A stretch of DNA of 7,139 nt, from positions 1 through 7,139 of the forward strand of contig CABSEJ010000164.1 of the NCBI GenBank assembly GCA_902476765.1, read 5' to 3'. A program made the position numbers and the translations under genes. A model generated the notes under the pieces. It saw only the letters and a program-made list of their open reading frames with translations. It was not told the origin of the DNA and searched no databases. This DNA comes from an uncultured Blautia sp. Its GTDB lineage: Bacteria > Bacillota > Clostridia > Lachnospirales > Lachnospiraceae. Shown one piece after another: positions 1 through 6,404 of the stretch (within the stretch, counting starts at the first letter, position 1; every line of letters starts with the position of its first letter).

Positions 1-62
1 TATTTCTTCTTATGGGGTGTAGCAAAAACTATATAATGTATTGGGGGGTTTTTACAGTAATT

Positions 63-91
63 ATAATAGCATGTGACAAGGAAAAAGTCTG
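63..91 (-). promoter_or_regulatory. Weak candidate sigma-A promoter with extended -10, pointing left
   Basis: Read on the minus strand, TGCTATTAT at 71-63 is an extended -10 (TGn plus TATTAT). A poor -35, CAGACT at 91-86, lies 17 bp upstream and matches only the central GAC. If real, it would drive a gene outside the window to the left. It overlaps the terminator candidate at 82-123, and AT-rich sequence makes chance matches likely. Confidence 0.22.
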
Positions 92-123
92 CACAATCTT
101 GATTTTTTTTAACAGGCTTTTTT
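82..123. terminator. Weak candidate terminator after ftsH
   Basis: An A-run plus GTCTG (82-91) can pair with CAGGC plus a T-run (113-122) across a 21-nt loop. The structure has A-runs and T-runs on both sides, as bidirectional intrinsic terminators do. In plus-strand RNA the one imperfect pair is a U-G wobble; in minus-strand RNA (the ftsH direction) it is a C-A mismatch. The long loop and short GC core make this uncertain. It is the best terminator-like structure after ftsH, about 70 nt past the stop. Confidence 0.3.
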
Positions 124-189
124 GACCAATTTGAACATAACTGGTCCTTCCACATTTCTGAAATTTGCTGAATTCTGCATAAAACCCGC

Positions 190-1998
190 TTAAAACAAGG
201 CTTCAAACTCTTCCCGGCCGATTTTTTCCCTTTCAACCAAAAGGTCTGCGCATTTGTGGAGTACCTCCATGTTTTGCGAAAGAATTTCTTTGGCTTTGTC
301 ATAGGCCTCGTCAATAATCCTTTTCACCTCAGCGTCAATGACAGCAGCTGTCTGGTCTGCATAGTTTCTGGTATGACCGAAATCTCTTCCGATAAATACC
401 TCATCCTCATCTCCGCCGTACTGAATCATTCCCACCTTCTCAGACATTCCGTACTGGGTTACCATAGCTCTGGCCAGCTGGGTGGCCTGTTTAATATCCT
501 GGGAAGCTCCCGTAGTCACGTCATGGAAAATCAGTTCCTCTGCCACTCGGCCTCCCAAGTCTACCACAATATTCTCCAGCATTTTATTTTTGCTGTTGAA
601 CATTTCGTCCTGTTCCGGAAGAGGCATGGTATAGCCTGCTGCTCCCATTCCCGTAGGAATAATGGAAATGGTGTGGACAGGTCCCATCTCCGGAAGCAGG
701 TGGAATAAAATTGCATGGCCCGCCTCATGATATGCGGTAATCCGCTTCTCCTTCTCGGATATTACACGGCTCTTCTTCTCGGCGCCGATTCCGGTCTTAA
801 TGAAAGCCTGGCGGATGTCATTCTGGTTGATAAAGTACCTGCCATCCTTTGCCGTAAGAATAGCGGCCTCGTTCATCAGGTTTTCCAAATCCGCTCCTGT
901 GTAACCGGCAGTAGTCCTGGCCACTTCTCTTAAATCCACATCTTCTCCCAGAGGCTTCTTAGCCGCATGGACCTTGAGGATTTCTTCTCTGCCCTTGATA
1001 TCCGGCCTGCCTACGCCTACTTTCCGGTCAAATCGTCCCGGCCGCAAAATAGCAGGGTCCAAAATATCCACCCGGTTGGTGGCGGACATGACAATAATTC
1101 CTTCGTTTACGCCGAAACCGTCCATCTCCACCAAAAGCTGGTTCAGGGTCTGCTCTCTCTCGTCATGGCCGCCGCCCATTCCGGTTCCTCTTCGTCTGGC
1201 CACAGCGTCAATCTCATCTATGAAAATAATACAAGGAGCATTTTTCTTGGCTTCCTCAAATAAATCTCTGACACGGGAGGCGCCTACGCCTACAAACATT
1301 TCCACAAAGTCTGAACCGGAGATAGAGAAGAAAGGTACTCCTGCCTCCCCGGCTACAGCCTTGGCCAGAAGGGTCTTTCCTGTTCCCGGAGGGCCTACCA
1401 GCAGAACGCCTTTGGGAATTCTGGCCCCAACCTTTACATATTTCTGTGGCTCCTTTAAGAAGTCTACAATCTCTTCCAGCTCTTCTTTTTCCTCCTGGAG
1501 TCCAGCCACATCCTTAAAGCTCACCTTTTTGTCGGAATCCGTAGACATCCTGGCTCTGCTCTTGCCAAAATTCATCATTTTGGCATTGCTGCCCCCTGAC
1601 ATCTGGCGGTTCATCATATTAAAAATAACAATCACCAGCACCATAGTCAAAATCAAAGGCAGCACGGATGCCATAAAGATATTGTCGCCCGGCACATCTG
1701 CCACAGAAACCAGAATTTCCGGCTCTGCCTCCAGCATATCCTGGATTTCCTTTACATCCAGTGCATAAAAATTCTTTTTCTCACCGCTTTTTAACTGTAC
1801 TACAATCTGGCCTGTAGGGATTTCCTTATTGGGCCGGATATAGACCTGAGATACCTCTCCTTCCCCAACATCCTCAACAAAAGCCTGCTCCGTGTAGCTG
1901 TAGTCCCTGGTCATCTGTCTGGAAATAAACCAGAAGCCAAAAACCACAAGAGCGAACAGCAGCACTGCCGGCAGCCAACTTTTTGCCTGTTTATTCAC
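190..1998 (-). CDS. ftsH: ATP-dependent zinc metalloprotease FtsH
   Basis: FtsH is a membrane-bound hexameric AAA+ protease that degrades misfolded membrane proteins and selected regulators. With the GTG start at 1998 it has 602 residues, normal for the family. Visible in order: a membrane helix at about 8-26; an extracytoplasmic domain; a second helix at about 106-129; Walker A GPPGTGKT (202-209); pore motif FVG (235-237); Walker B with D261/E262; second region of homology with arginine fingers R319 and R322; zinc motif HEAGH (424-428); and third zinc ligand D501, with the usual 77-residue spacing from the first histidine. The frame extends 7 codons further to a GTG at 2019, but that codon abuts a hairpin and has no ribosome site. 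The GTG at 1998 has AAAGGAG (2015-2009) 10 nt upstream. It is the last gene of the tilS-hpt-ftsH run, as in Bacillus. In B. subtilis FtsH also degrades SpoIIE, encoded just upstream here. Confidence 0.97.
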   Translation of the reverse strand: MNKQAKSWLPAVLLFALVVFGFWFISRQMTRDYSYTEQAFVEDVGEGEVSQVYIRPNKEIPTGQIVVQLKSGEKKNFYALDVKEIQDMLEAEPEILVSVADVPGDNIFMASVLPLILTMVLVIVIFNMMNRQMSGGSNAKMMNFGKSRARMSTDSDKKVSFKDVAGLQEEKEELEEIVDFLKEPQKYVKVGARIPKGVLLVGPPGTGKTLLAKAVAGEAGVPFFSISGSDFVEMFVGVGASRVRDLFEEAKKNAPCIIFIDEIDAVARRRGTGMGGGHDEREQTLNQLLVEMDGFGVNEGIIVMSATNRVDILDPAILRPGRFDRKVGVGRPDIKGREEILKVHAAKKPLGEDVDLREVARTTAGYTGADLENLMNEAAILTAKDGRYFINQNDIRQAFIKTGIGAEKKSRVISEKEKRITAYHEAGHAILFHLLPEMGPVHTISIIPTGMGAAGYTMPLPEQDEMFNSKNKMLENIVVDLGGRVAEELIFHDVTTGASQDIKQATQLARAMVTQYGMSEKVGMIQYGGDEDEVFIGRDFGHTRNYADQTAAVIDAEVKRIIDEAYDKAKEILSQNMEVLHKCADLLVEREKIGREEFEALF

Positions 1999-2008
1999 CT
2001 CACTGTTT

Positions 2009-2015
2009 CTCCTTT
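2009..2015 (-). promoter_or_regulatory. ftsH ribosome binding site (decides the start)
   Basis: AAAGGAG on the minus strand lies 10 nt before the GTG at 1998-1996. The upstream in-frame GTG (2019-2017) would place this site inside the gene and has no purine-rich site of its own, so the shorter start is preferred. Confidence 0.7.
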
Positions 2016-2019
2016 CCAC

Positions 2020-2046
2020 CGGAAAGCCCGGGTTTCAGGCTTTCCG
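2020..2046 (-). repeat. Perfect 9-bp inverted repeat between hpt and ftsH
   Basis: The arms CGGAAAGCC (minus 2046-2038) and GGCTTTCCG (minus 2028-2020) pair perfectly around a 9-nt loop. No T-run follows, so it is not an intrinsic terminator. It sits 15 nt after the hpt stop and just upstream of the ftsH ribosome site. It could stabilise or mark a processing point of the ftsH mRNA, or serve as a protein-binding palindrome in DNA. In B. subtilis TilS and HprT have been reported to activate ftsH transcription; whether this element relates to that is pure inference. Confidence 0.75.
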
Positions 2047-2061
2047 AAACATTCTGTCCTG

Positions 2062-2583
2062 TTAAAGCTCCACCACGCCGATATAAGGCAGGTTTCTGTA
2101 TTTTTGAGCATAATCCAGCCCATATCCTACCACGAATTCATCGGGAATATTAAAGCACACATAGTCCACCTTTACATCCTTCACCCTCCGTTCCGGCTTA
2201 TCCAGAAGAGTGCACAGGCGGATGCTGTTGGGCTTTCTCTGCTTCAAAATTTCTATGAGATGGCTTAAAGTGCGTCCGGAATCAATAATATCCTCCACAA
2301 TCAAAACATCTTTTCCTTCTATGTTTTCATCTAAATCTTTCACAATACGCACCACGCCGCTGGAGCTTGTATCGTCCCCATAACTGGAAACCGACATAAA
2401 ATCCATGGTTACAGGAACCGAAATTCTCTTTGCCAGTTCACAGGTAAAAAACACACCGCCCTTCAGCACACATATCATATGAACTGTTTTTCCATCATAA
2501 TCCTTGCTAATCTGCTGCCCGATTTCGCTGATTTTTCTGTCTACCTCCTCTTCGCTCAGCAGTTGACGAATTTTCTCACTCAT
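2062..2583 (-). CDS. hpt: Hypoxanthine phosphoribosyltransferase
   Basis: This enzyme of purine salvage transfers the ribose-5-phosphate of PRPP onto hypoxanthine (and usually guanine) to make IMP or GMP in the cytoplasm. The 173-residue protein has normal family length. Visible signatures are LKGG (40-43), the flexible-loop segment SSYGDDTSSSG (66-76), and the PRPP-binding motif VLIVEDIIDSGRTL (93-106), with the acidic pair E97/D98 and the likely catalytic base D101. Near the C terminus FVVGYGLDY (150-158) contributes to the purine site. The ATG lies inside the end of tilS: the two genes share 8 nt (ATGAGTGA), and AAAGGAG lies 9 nt upstream of the start. This overlap implies coupled translation. 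The tilS-hpt-ftsH order is the same as in Bacillus and Clostridia. Confidence 0.96.
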   Translation of the reverse strand: MSEKIRQLLSEEEVDRKISEIGQQISKDYDGKTVHMICVLKGGVFFTCELAKRISVPVTMDFMSVSSYGDDTSSSGVVRIVKDLDENIEGKDVLIVEDIIDSGRTLSHLIEILKQRKPNSIRLCTLLDKPERRVKDVKVDYVCFNIPDEFVVGYGLDYAQKYRNLPYIGVVEL

Positions 2584-3967
2584 CTTCCTTTACTCCTTTT
2601 ACATGTACTTCTAATATTTGCTTTGTCTGACTGGTAATCTTATAATATTCGCTGATACGGCCTCCCACCACCCAAAGTACATGGGAACCCTCCGCCAAAA
2701 GGGTAAGGTCATCCCTTACCTCCCTTGGAATCTTACAGTCAATAAAATAGTCCTTCAGCTTCTTCCTGCCTCCCGTCTGATTCACTGTCAGAAAATCCCC
2801 GGGCAGCCGGTGCCGCACCTCCAGACCTCGTTCTATTTTATCATAATCAAACCATTTCGTATATGTTTTTTCTGGAATTTGCTGGTTTTCATAGGGAAAA
2901 ATACGAAATTCCAGCTCCTTTAACCCTTCCGGCTCTTCCCGAAAGCTTCCGATTTCCACATTTCCATAGACCTGACGGGCTTTTATCCCCCGTCCCAGAG
3001 AGACGCAGGCCCCGGTGCGCCCCGAAAGTAATTGCCTGGCACTTTCCACATGACGGGCGGAAATATCCTTCTTTCCCCCTGCAGCCAGCTCTAAAACCCG
3101 CTTTACCACATAAGACTGAAGAATCTCTTTTTCTTTCAGAAGCTTCTGGCTGATAATCCAGCGGCCTTCCTGCTGCTTTACATACTCTTTATAAAGCATA
3201 TCCGTCTTCTCCTGAAGATATTCCTCAATCTGCCGAAAGGTTTCCGCTGTTTCTCCCATATGCCGGACAACTCCCGGGTTTATCTCCTCCATCAGTGGAA
3301 GAATCCTGCTGCGGATATAGTTTCTGGTATAGACCGGCTGCTGGTTGCTGCTGTCCTCCACCCAGGAAATCCCTCTTTCCTTTAAATACCCTTGTATTTC
3401 TTTTCTGGACACCCCCAGAAGAGGTCTTATGTAAACCTCCCCCTCCATAATCTGGATTGGACGGATTCCCCCCAGGCCAGCTGCCCCGGTCCCCCTTATA
3501 AGATTGTGAACCATGGTCTCTGCATTATCATTTTCATGGTGAGCCAGAGCAATACAAATTTTTTTAGCTTCCCGGCTGTCTTCCCGAATCTCCTGCTCTA
3601 ATGCCAGGAGTTTTCTCCCTTCCTGAAAAAAGGCCTGACTTCGGGCCGCCCGTCCCGCTTCCTCCATAGAAAGCTTCTGTTCTGCTGCCATCCGGGGCAC
3701 ATCATAGGCATAGACAGAAAGAGGAATCCCCAGGCTGCCGCACAGCTCTCTGGTAAAATTCTCATCCCTCTTTGCCTCCTCTCCCCGGATTCCATGATTT
3801 ACATGTACGGCCCGGAGCTGAAAGCTTTTTTTCTTTCTATATTCCCTTAACAAAAACAACAGGCATACCGAATCTGCACCGCCGGAAACTCCTGCGATGA
3901 CATGGCTGCCCGTTTCTATCATGTTGTATTTTTCTATATATGAAAAAACCTGCTCTTCCAATTTCAT
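2576..3967 (-). CDS. tilS: tRNA(Ile)-lysidine synthetase TilS
   Basis: TilS attaches lysine to C34 of the minor tRNA-Ile (CAU anticodon) using ATP, so that it reads AUA and is charged with isoleucine; it is normally essential. The 463-residue protein shows the N-type ATP pyrophosphatase motif SGGADS (28-33), the HHENDNAET segment (143-151) followed by LIRGTG, and the tail domain with LPGDF (388-392), KKLKDYFID (402-410) and a terminal VLWVVGGRISEYYKIT stretch. Relative to typical members I judge there is a short charged insertion near residues 118-135; this comes from recalled family pattern, not an alignment. It starts 9 nt after the spoIIE stop. The only strong Shine-Dalgarno, GGAGG at 3987-3983, lies inside the end of spoIIE and 15 nt from the ATG, longer than ideal, so translation may depend partly on coupling. 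I found no clear promoter directly upstream. Confidence 0.95.
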   Translation of the reverse strand: MKLEEQVFSYIEKYNMIETGSHVIAGVSGGADSVCLLFLLREYRKKKSFQLRAVHVNHGIRGEEAKRDENFTRELCGSLGIPLSVYAYDVPRMAAEQKLSMEEAGRAARSQAFFQEGRKLLALEQEIREDSREAKKICIALAHHENDNAETMVHNLIRGTGAAGLGGIRPIQIMEGEVYIRPLLGVSRKEIQGYLKERGISWVEDSSNQQPVYTRNYIRSRILPLMEEINPGVVRHMGETAETFRQIEEYLQEKTDMLYKEYVKQQEGRWIISQKLLKEKEILQSYVVKRVLELAAGGKKDISARHVESARQLLSGRTGACVSLGRGIKARQVYGNVEIGSFREEPEGLKELEFRIFPYENQQIPEKTYTKWFDYDKIERGLEVRHRLPGDFLTVNQTGGRKKLKDYFIDCKIPREVRDDLTLLAEGSHVLWVVGGRISEYYKITSQTKQILEVHVKGVKEDE

Positions 3968-3976
3968 CTGTTGTCT

Positions 3977-5464
3977 CTATTTCCTCCATAATCCTGCGGC
4001 CAGAACCGTCATATCGTCGGTGGCTTTATATTCGCTGTATGTAAGCACCCGTTCCAGAATTCCCCTGCTCAGCTCCTGTGCTGCCGTAGCCCCGGTCTCC
4101 ATGATAATCTCTTTCATCAGTTCCTCCGGATTCTCCTGTGGAAGGGCGTCTAAAACGCCGTCCGTAATCATAATCAGAAAGTCCCCTTCATACAGCTTTT
4201 TCGTAGCAGATTCAAAATCCGCCTGCTGCACCAATCCCAAAGCCAGGCTGGTGGAGGATATGGCTTCCACCCACTGGCTCCTTTTGATAAAAGTAGTGGC
4301 AGCTCCTGCCTTTAAAAACCGGCACATGCCGGAATATAAATCCACCATGGAAATATCTACCGTGGAAAATCTTCCGTTTCTGGTCTTTAGATTCAGCACG
4401 GAATTTACCATTCTGGCCGCTGTTTCTCCGGAAAATCCGGCTCCCACCAATTGCTCCAGAGTATCCACAATGCTTTCGCTTTCCCGGCAGGCCTCCAGCC
4501 CGGAGCCCATACCGTCGGAAAGGCAGATAAAAAACTGTCCGTCTTCCTCCGCTGCACAGGTATAATTATCTCCGGAAACTGTCTCCTTGTCCTTTGTCAT
4601 CTTGGCTGCACCGTAAAGAATCTTAAAATTCACTTCCTCCATAAAGCCCATTAACACATAGTCTCTGGTAATGAGAGTCCTTCCCTCTGTATTGGGCACC
4701 ATTCTTGTCCCACACAGACCTGACAGTACCTGAGCTGCCTCTGAGGCTGCCCCACAGTTCCTGCCTCTCGTACAAAGCTCTGCATAATAGCGCACTTTTT
4801 TATCTCCCTGCTCCAGCTTCCAGATATTCCTGGCCTGAATATGCTTCTTCTTAAGCCCTCTTGTAAGTTCCTCCCTGAAGGGTATGTCCACCTCTATCAT
4901 ATCAAACATATCCCTGGACAAAAGCTTCATCAACTGCGCCATCTCTCCCAGCTGCTCTGCAACTGCCATCCTGTTCTCCAATAGCTTGTTATTCCATATC
5001 AGATTCTGCCGTTCCCTGTCCATAAGCCTTTGCAGTTCCTGCACCAGTTTTCCCTGATTGACACAAATCCCGTTTAAATCGGCTTTTGCCTTTCTCAGCT
5101 TTTCTTCGTCTCCCTCTTCCATAATCCGCAGAAGTCCGTAAAACCTCTGGTACGACTGGGCAGAATGTTGTTTCCAGCACACCTGGTTCAGATGGCACTT
5201 TCGGCACAGAGAGTCTCTGGCCTCCTCCACCAGCCCTCCCAGCTCTGAACTGGAAAGATAATCCTTCCGATACGGCATTCCGTAAAAGCTGTTTGCCAGC
5301 TTCTGGAAGGATTCCGCATAGCGCTGCATTTTCTCTTTCTGTGGATGGTAGTCATAGGCCAAAGCTGCCGCACTTTTTTTCATCTCTGAAAAAATAGTTT
5401 TTGCCATGTCACGTAATAGGAGCAGTACGCCGATTACGAGCATGGCAATCATCCATTCCTGCAT
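3977..5464 (-). CDS. spoIIE: Stage II sporulation protein E (short form), serine phosphatase
   Basis: SpoIIE is a PP2C-type phosphatase that dephosphorylates SpoIIAA and so releases sigma-F in the forespore; in B. subtilis it also binds FtsZ at the polar septum. From the ATG at 5464 the protein has 495 residues. One hydrophobic stretch (about 4-17) is followed by a basic segment, then a central region with the SpoIIE-type cysteine cluster CRKCHLNQVCW (87-97). The phosphatase domain follows, with SGDN (297-300), LSDGMGSG (about 315-322), TDGVLD (434-439) and TDDMT (482-486), all expected metal-site motifs. B. subtilis SpoIIE has about 827 residues with a ten-helix membrane domain; here that domain is missing and there is no room upstream for it. 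The frame extends 8 codons to a TTG, but AGGGAGGG lies just before the ATG at 5464. A Spo0A-type promoter precedes it. An alternative reading is a SpoIIE-like phosphatase, but the location argues for true SpoIIE. Confidence 0.92.
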   Translation of the reverse strand: MQEWMIAMLVIGVLLLLRDMAKTIFSEMKKSAAALAYDYHPQKEKMQRYAESFQKLANSFYGMPYRKDYLSSSELGGLVEEARDSLCRKCHLNQVCWKQHSAQSYQRFYGLLRIMEEGDEEKLRKAKADLNGICVNQGKLVQELQRLMDRERQNLIWNNKLLENRMAVAEQLGEMAQLMKLLSRDMFDMIEVDIPFREELTRGLKKKHIQARNIWKLEQGDKKVRYYAELCTRGRNCGAASEAAQVLSGLCGTRMVPNTEGRTLITRDYVLMGFMEEVNFKILYGAAKMTKDKETVSGDNYTCAAEEDGQFFICLSDGMGSGLEACRESESIVDTLEQLVGAGFSGETAARMVNSVLNLKTRNGRFSTVDISMVDLYSGMCRFLKAGAATTFIKRSQWVEAISSTSLALGLVQQADFESATKKLYEGDFLIMITDGVLDALPQENPEELMKEIIMETGATAAQELSRGILERVLTYSEYKATDDMTVLAAGLWRK

Positions 5465-5470
5465 CTTTAT

Positions 5471-5478
5471 CCCTCCCT
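5471..5478 (-). promoter_or_regulatory. spoIIE ribosome binding site (decides the start)
   Basis: AGGGAGGG on the minus strand, containing GGAGG 7 nt before the ATG at 5464-5462. The longer in-frame TTG at 5488 would put this strong site within the gene, so the ATG is preferred. Confidence 0.85.
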
Positions 5479-5504
5479 GAATAAGCAACCGCTATCAAAA
5501 GAGT

Positions 5505-5537
5505 ATTATAGATGCTTTCTTCTCTAAACTTTGTCAA
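5505..5537 (-). promoter_or_regulatory. spoIIE promoter, Spo0A-type sigma-A with 21-bp spacer
   Basis: On the minus strand a perfect -35 TTGACA (5537-5532) and a perfect -10 TATAAT (5510-5505) are separated by 21 bp instead of 17. The B. subtilis spoIIE promoter is known for the same 21-bp spacing and for requiring phosphorylated Spo0A. The predicted start is near 5498, giving a leader of roughly 34 nt before the ATG. The combination of two perfect hexamers, the atypical spacing, and the location directly before spoIIE makes chance unlikely. Confidence 0.85.
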
Positions 5538-5539
5538 AA
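5520..5539 (+). promoter_or_regulatory. Candidate tandem Spo0A boxes over the spoIIE -35
   Basis: On the plus strand TTGTCAAAA (5531-5539) matches the Spo0A box TTGTCRAAA at every position and overlaps the -35. A weaker TTCTCTAAA (5520-5528) lies 11 bp away, about one helical turn, within the long spacer. In B. subtilis the boxes at spoIIG likewise overlap the -35. The first box is a good call; the second is tentative. Confidence 0.6.
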
Positions 5540-5581
5540 ACAGTACCCTGACACCAAAAACTTTCAGACAAAATCTGCGTT

Positions 5582-5959
5582 TCAGCCTTCTTCCTCCTGG
5601 GAAGCGGCATCCTCTGAGGACTCTGTGTTATCCTGTCCGGATTGACCCTCCTGGTCTGCAGACTGGCCCTCTCTGAAAACAATCTCGTTATCCTTTACCA
5701 GTCCCAGCTTATCTCTGGCAATCTCCTCCACATATTCATCTGTCTGCATATATTCTTTTAAGTCATCTATCTCTGCTGTGCGTTCATTCTCTTCCTCAAT
5801 CTGGGTATCCAGGCTTTTTTCCTGCTCCTTGTAGTCTGAAAGCTGTCTGCTCAGAGCATAGCTCTTGGACATCATACCAAAAAATAAAACGCCCACAACA
5901 AAGGTAATGGCAAGCATTGCGATTCTATTCTGACGATTTTTTTTCTTTCTTTTTTTCAT
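5582..5959 (-). CDS. divIC: Septum formation initiator, DivIC/FtsB family
   Basis: This is a bitopic membrane protein of the divisome that forms a complex with FtsL and DivIB/FtsQ. From the ATG at 5959 it has 125 residues. Seen are a strongly basic N terminus (MKKRKKKNRQNR), one membrane helix at about 12-30, a coiled coil at about 34-72, the family segment TDEYVEEIARDKLGLVKDNEIVF (73-95, written as a pattern: EYVE, ARDKLGLV, NEIVF), and an acidic low-complexity tail of about 30 residues rich in E, Q, S and D. The frame opens further, to an ATG at 5998 and a TTG at 6022. I prefer 5959 because AGGAAG sits 7 nt upstream and because the predicted sigma-A promoter start falls next to the ATG at 5998. 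The gene overlaps the end of yabQ by 35 nt. Position between yabQ and spoIIE matches Bacillus divIC. Confidence 0.9.
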   Translation of the reverse strand: MKKRKKKNRQNRIAMLAITFVVGVLFFGMMSKSYALSRQLSDYKEQEKSLDTQIEEENERTAEIDDLKEYMQTDEYVEEIARDKLGLVKDNEIVFREGQSADQEGQSGQDNTESSEDAASQEEEG

Positions 5960-6398
5960 TTTTGCGCTTCCTGATTTTTTGTATGGACTTTTGTTCATGT
6001 AAAGAAATTTTAACTCTATCAAGGCAAAATTTCAACCTTTTTCTGCACATTCCAATAGGTTTTCCCAGGATTCCCAGGAGTTTCCCTATTTTCCTCAAGA
6101 AAGCAGAAATATATTTCACCAAAATCATACTTGGACCGGCATGGTACAGCAAAGCTCCCAATCCTATGGAAAATAGAGCATAAATCCGTATCACACCGTC
6201 GTTTCCCTGATAAATCACATAAAACAGATATATCCCTGAAGCACACCAATACAGAATATCCTCCACGCCCGTTAGCAGCGGACTGTGAGATGCAATGTTT
6301 CTGAAAATGCGGAGGATGTCATACAGCGCCGCCATAAAAACACCTGCCAGGAAGGTTTTTGCGGCGAACAAAAGCTCCTGCTGCATGTATTCGCTCAT
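5925..6398 (-). CDS. yabQ: Spore cortex biosynthesis protein YabQ
   Basis: YabQ is a mother-cell membrane protein that in B. subtilis is made under sigma-E, goes to the outer forespore membrane, and is needed for cortex formation; its biochemical activity is not known. The 157-residue product has the family pattern: a hydrophobic segment at about 8-26, YDILRIFR (26-33), the ED...YW pair (46-51), a second membrane segment at about 48-64, then NDGVIRIYA (66-74), a third at about 72-87 and possibly a fourth at about 90-110. It ends in a lysine-rich tail (KIRKRKNEKKKEKK). B. subtilis YabQ is somewhat longer. It starts 6 nt after the yabP stop, with GAGG at the stop codon acting as ribosome site, so yabP and yabQ are coupled. 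The 3' end also carries the divIC promoter and start. Confidence 0.92.
   Translation of the reverse strand: MSEYMQQELLFAAKTFLAGVFMAALYDILRIFRNIASHSPLLTGVEDILYWCASGIYLFYVIYQGNDGVIRIYALFSIGLGALLYHAGPSMILVKYISAFLRKIGKLLGILGKPIGMCRKRLKFCLDRVKISLHEQKSIQKIRKRKNEKKKEKKSSE
5967..5972 (-). promoter_or_regulatory. divIC ribosome binding site (supports the 5959 start)
   Basis: AGGAAG on the minus strand lies 7 nt before the ATG at 5959-5957. Neither the ATG at 5998 nor the TTG at 6022 has a comparable site. Confidence 0.55.
6007..6035 (-). promoter_or_regulatory. Predicted sigma-A promoter for divIC inside yabQ
   Basis: On the minus strand TTGAAA (6035-6030) and TAAAAT (6012-6007) each match the consensus hexamers at five of six positions, with the ideal 17-bp spacer. 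Transcription would start near 6000, leaving about 40 nt before the ATG at 5959. It would let the division gene divIC be expressed in growing cells even though yabPQ are sporulation genes. AT-rich sequence allows chance matches, but the position is apt. Confidence 0.6.
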
Positions 6399-6404
6399 CT
6401 GTCC

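Larger units (their letters stand above)
1..189. other. Non-coding region downstream of ftsH
   Basis: No convincing gene is seen in this AT-rich stretch after the ftsH stop. It contains T-runs and A-runs at 103-110 and 118-123, a six-G run at 43-48, and an 8-bp inverted repeat at 124-146 whose single mismatch becomes a G-U pair in minus-strand RNA. The only terminator-like structure (82-123) and the only promoter-like structure (63-91) are weak and are listed separately. The next gene to the left lies outside the window. Confidence 0.6.

Noticed and set aside
124..146. 8-bp inverted repeat as ftsH terminator
   Set aside because: On the minus strand it is followed by A residues rather than T, so it does not fit an intrinsic terminator.
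974..1768. 264-codon open frame on the plus strand opposite ftsH
   Set aside because: It lies wholly antisense to the conserved AAA domain and is serine/proline/isoleucine-rich in the way reversed coding sequence is. No recognisable domain is seen, so I take it as a shadow frame.
1999..2019. Longer ftsH start at the GTG at 2019
   Set aside because: It has no ribosome site and abuts the hairpin; the AAAGGAG lies inside this extension and serves the GTG at 1998.
3897..4565. 222-codon open frame on the plus strand opposite spoIIE and tilS
   Set aside because: It is antisense to the well-supported phosphatase domain, has low-complexity serine runs and no family signature.
5465..5488. Longer spoIIE start at a TTG at 5488
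   Set aside because: A strong AGGGAGGG sits just before the ATG at 5464, and the TTG has no site of its own.
5565..5577. Small hairpin CAGA/TCTG after divIC as terminator
   Set aside because: The stem has only 4 bp and the following T-run is short and offset; too weak to call.
5960..6022. Longer divIC starts at 6022 (TTG) or 5998 (ATG)
   Set aside because: Neither has a good ribosome site, and the predicted promoter would start RNA at about 6000. The 5998 ATG is not excluded.
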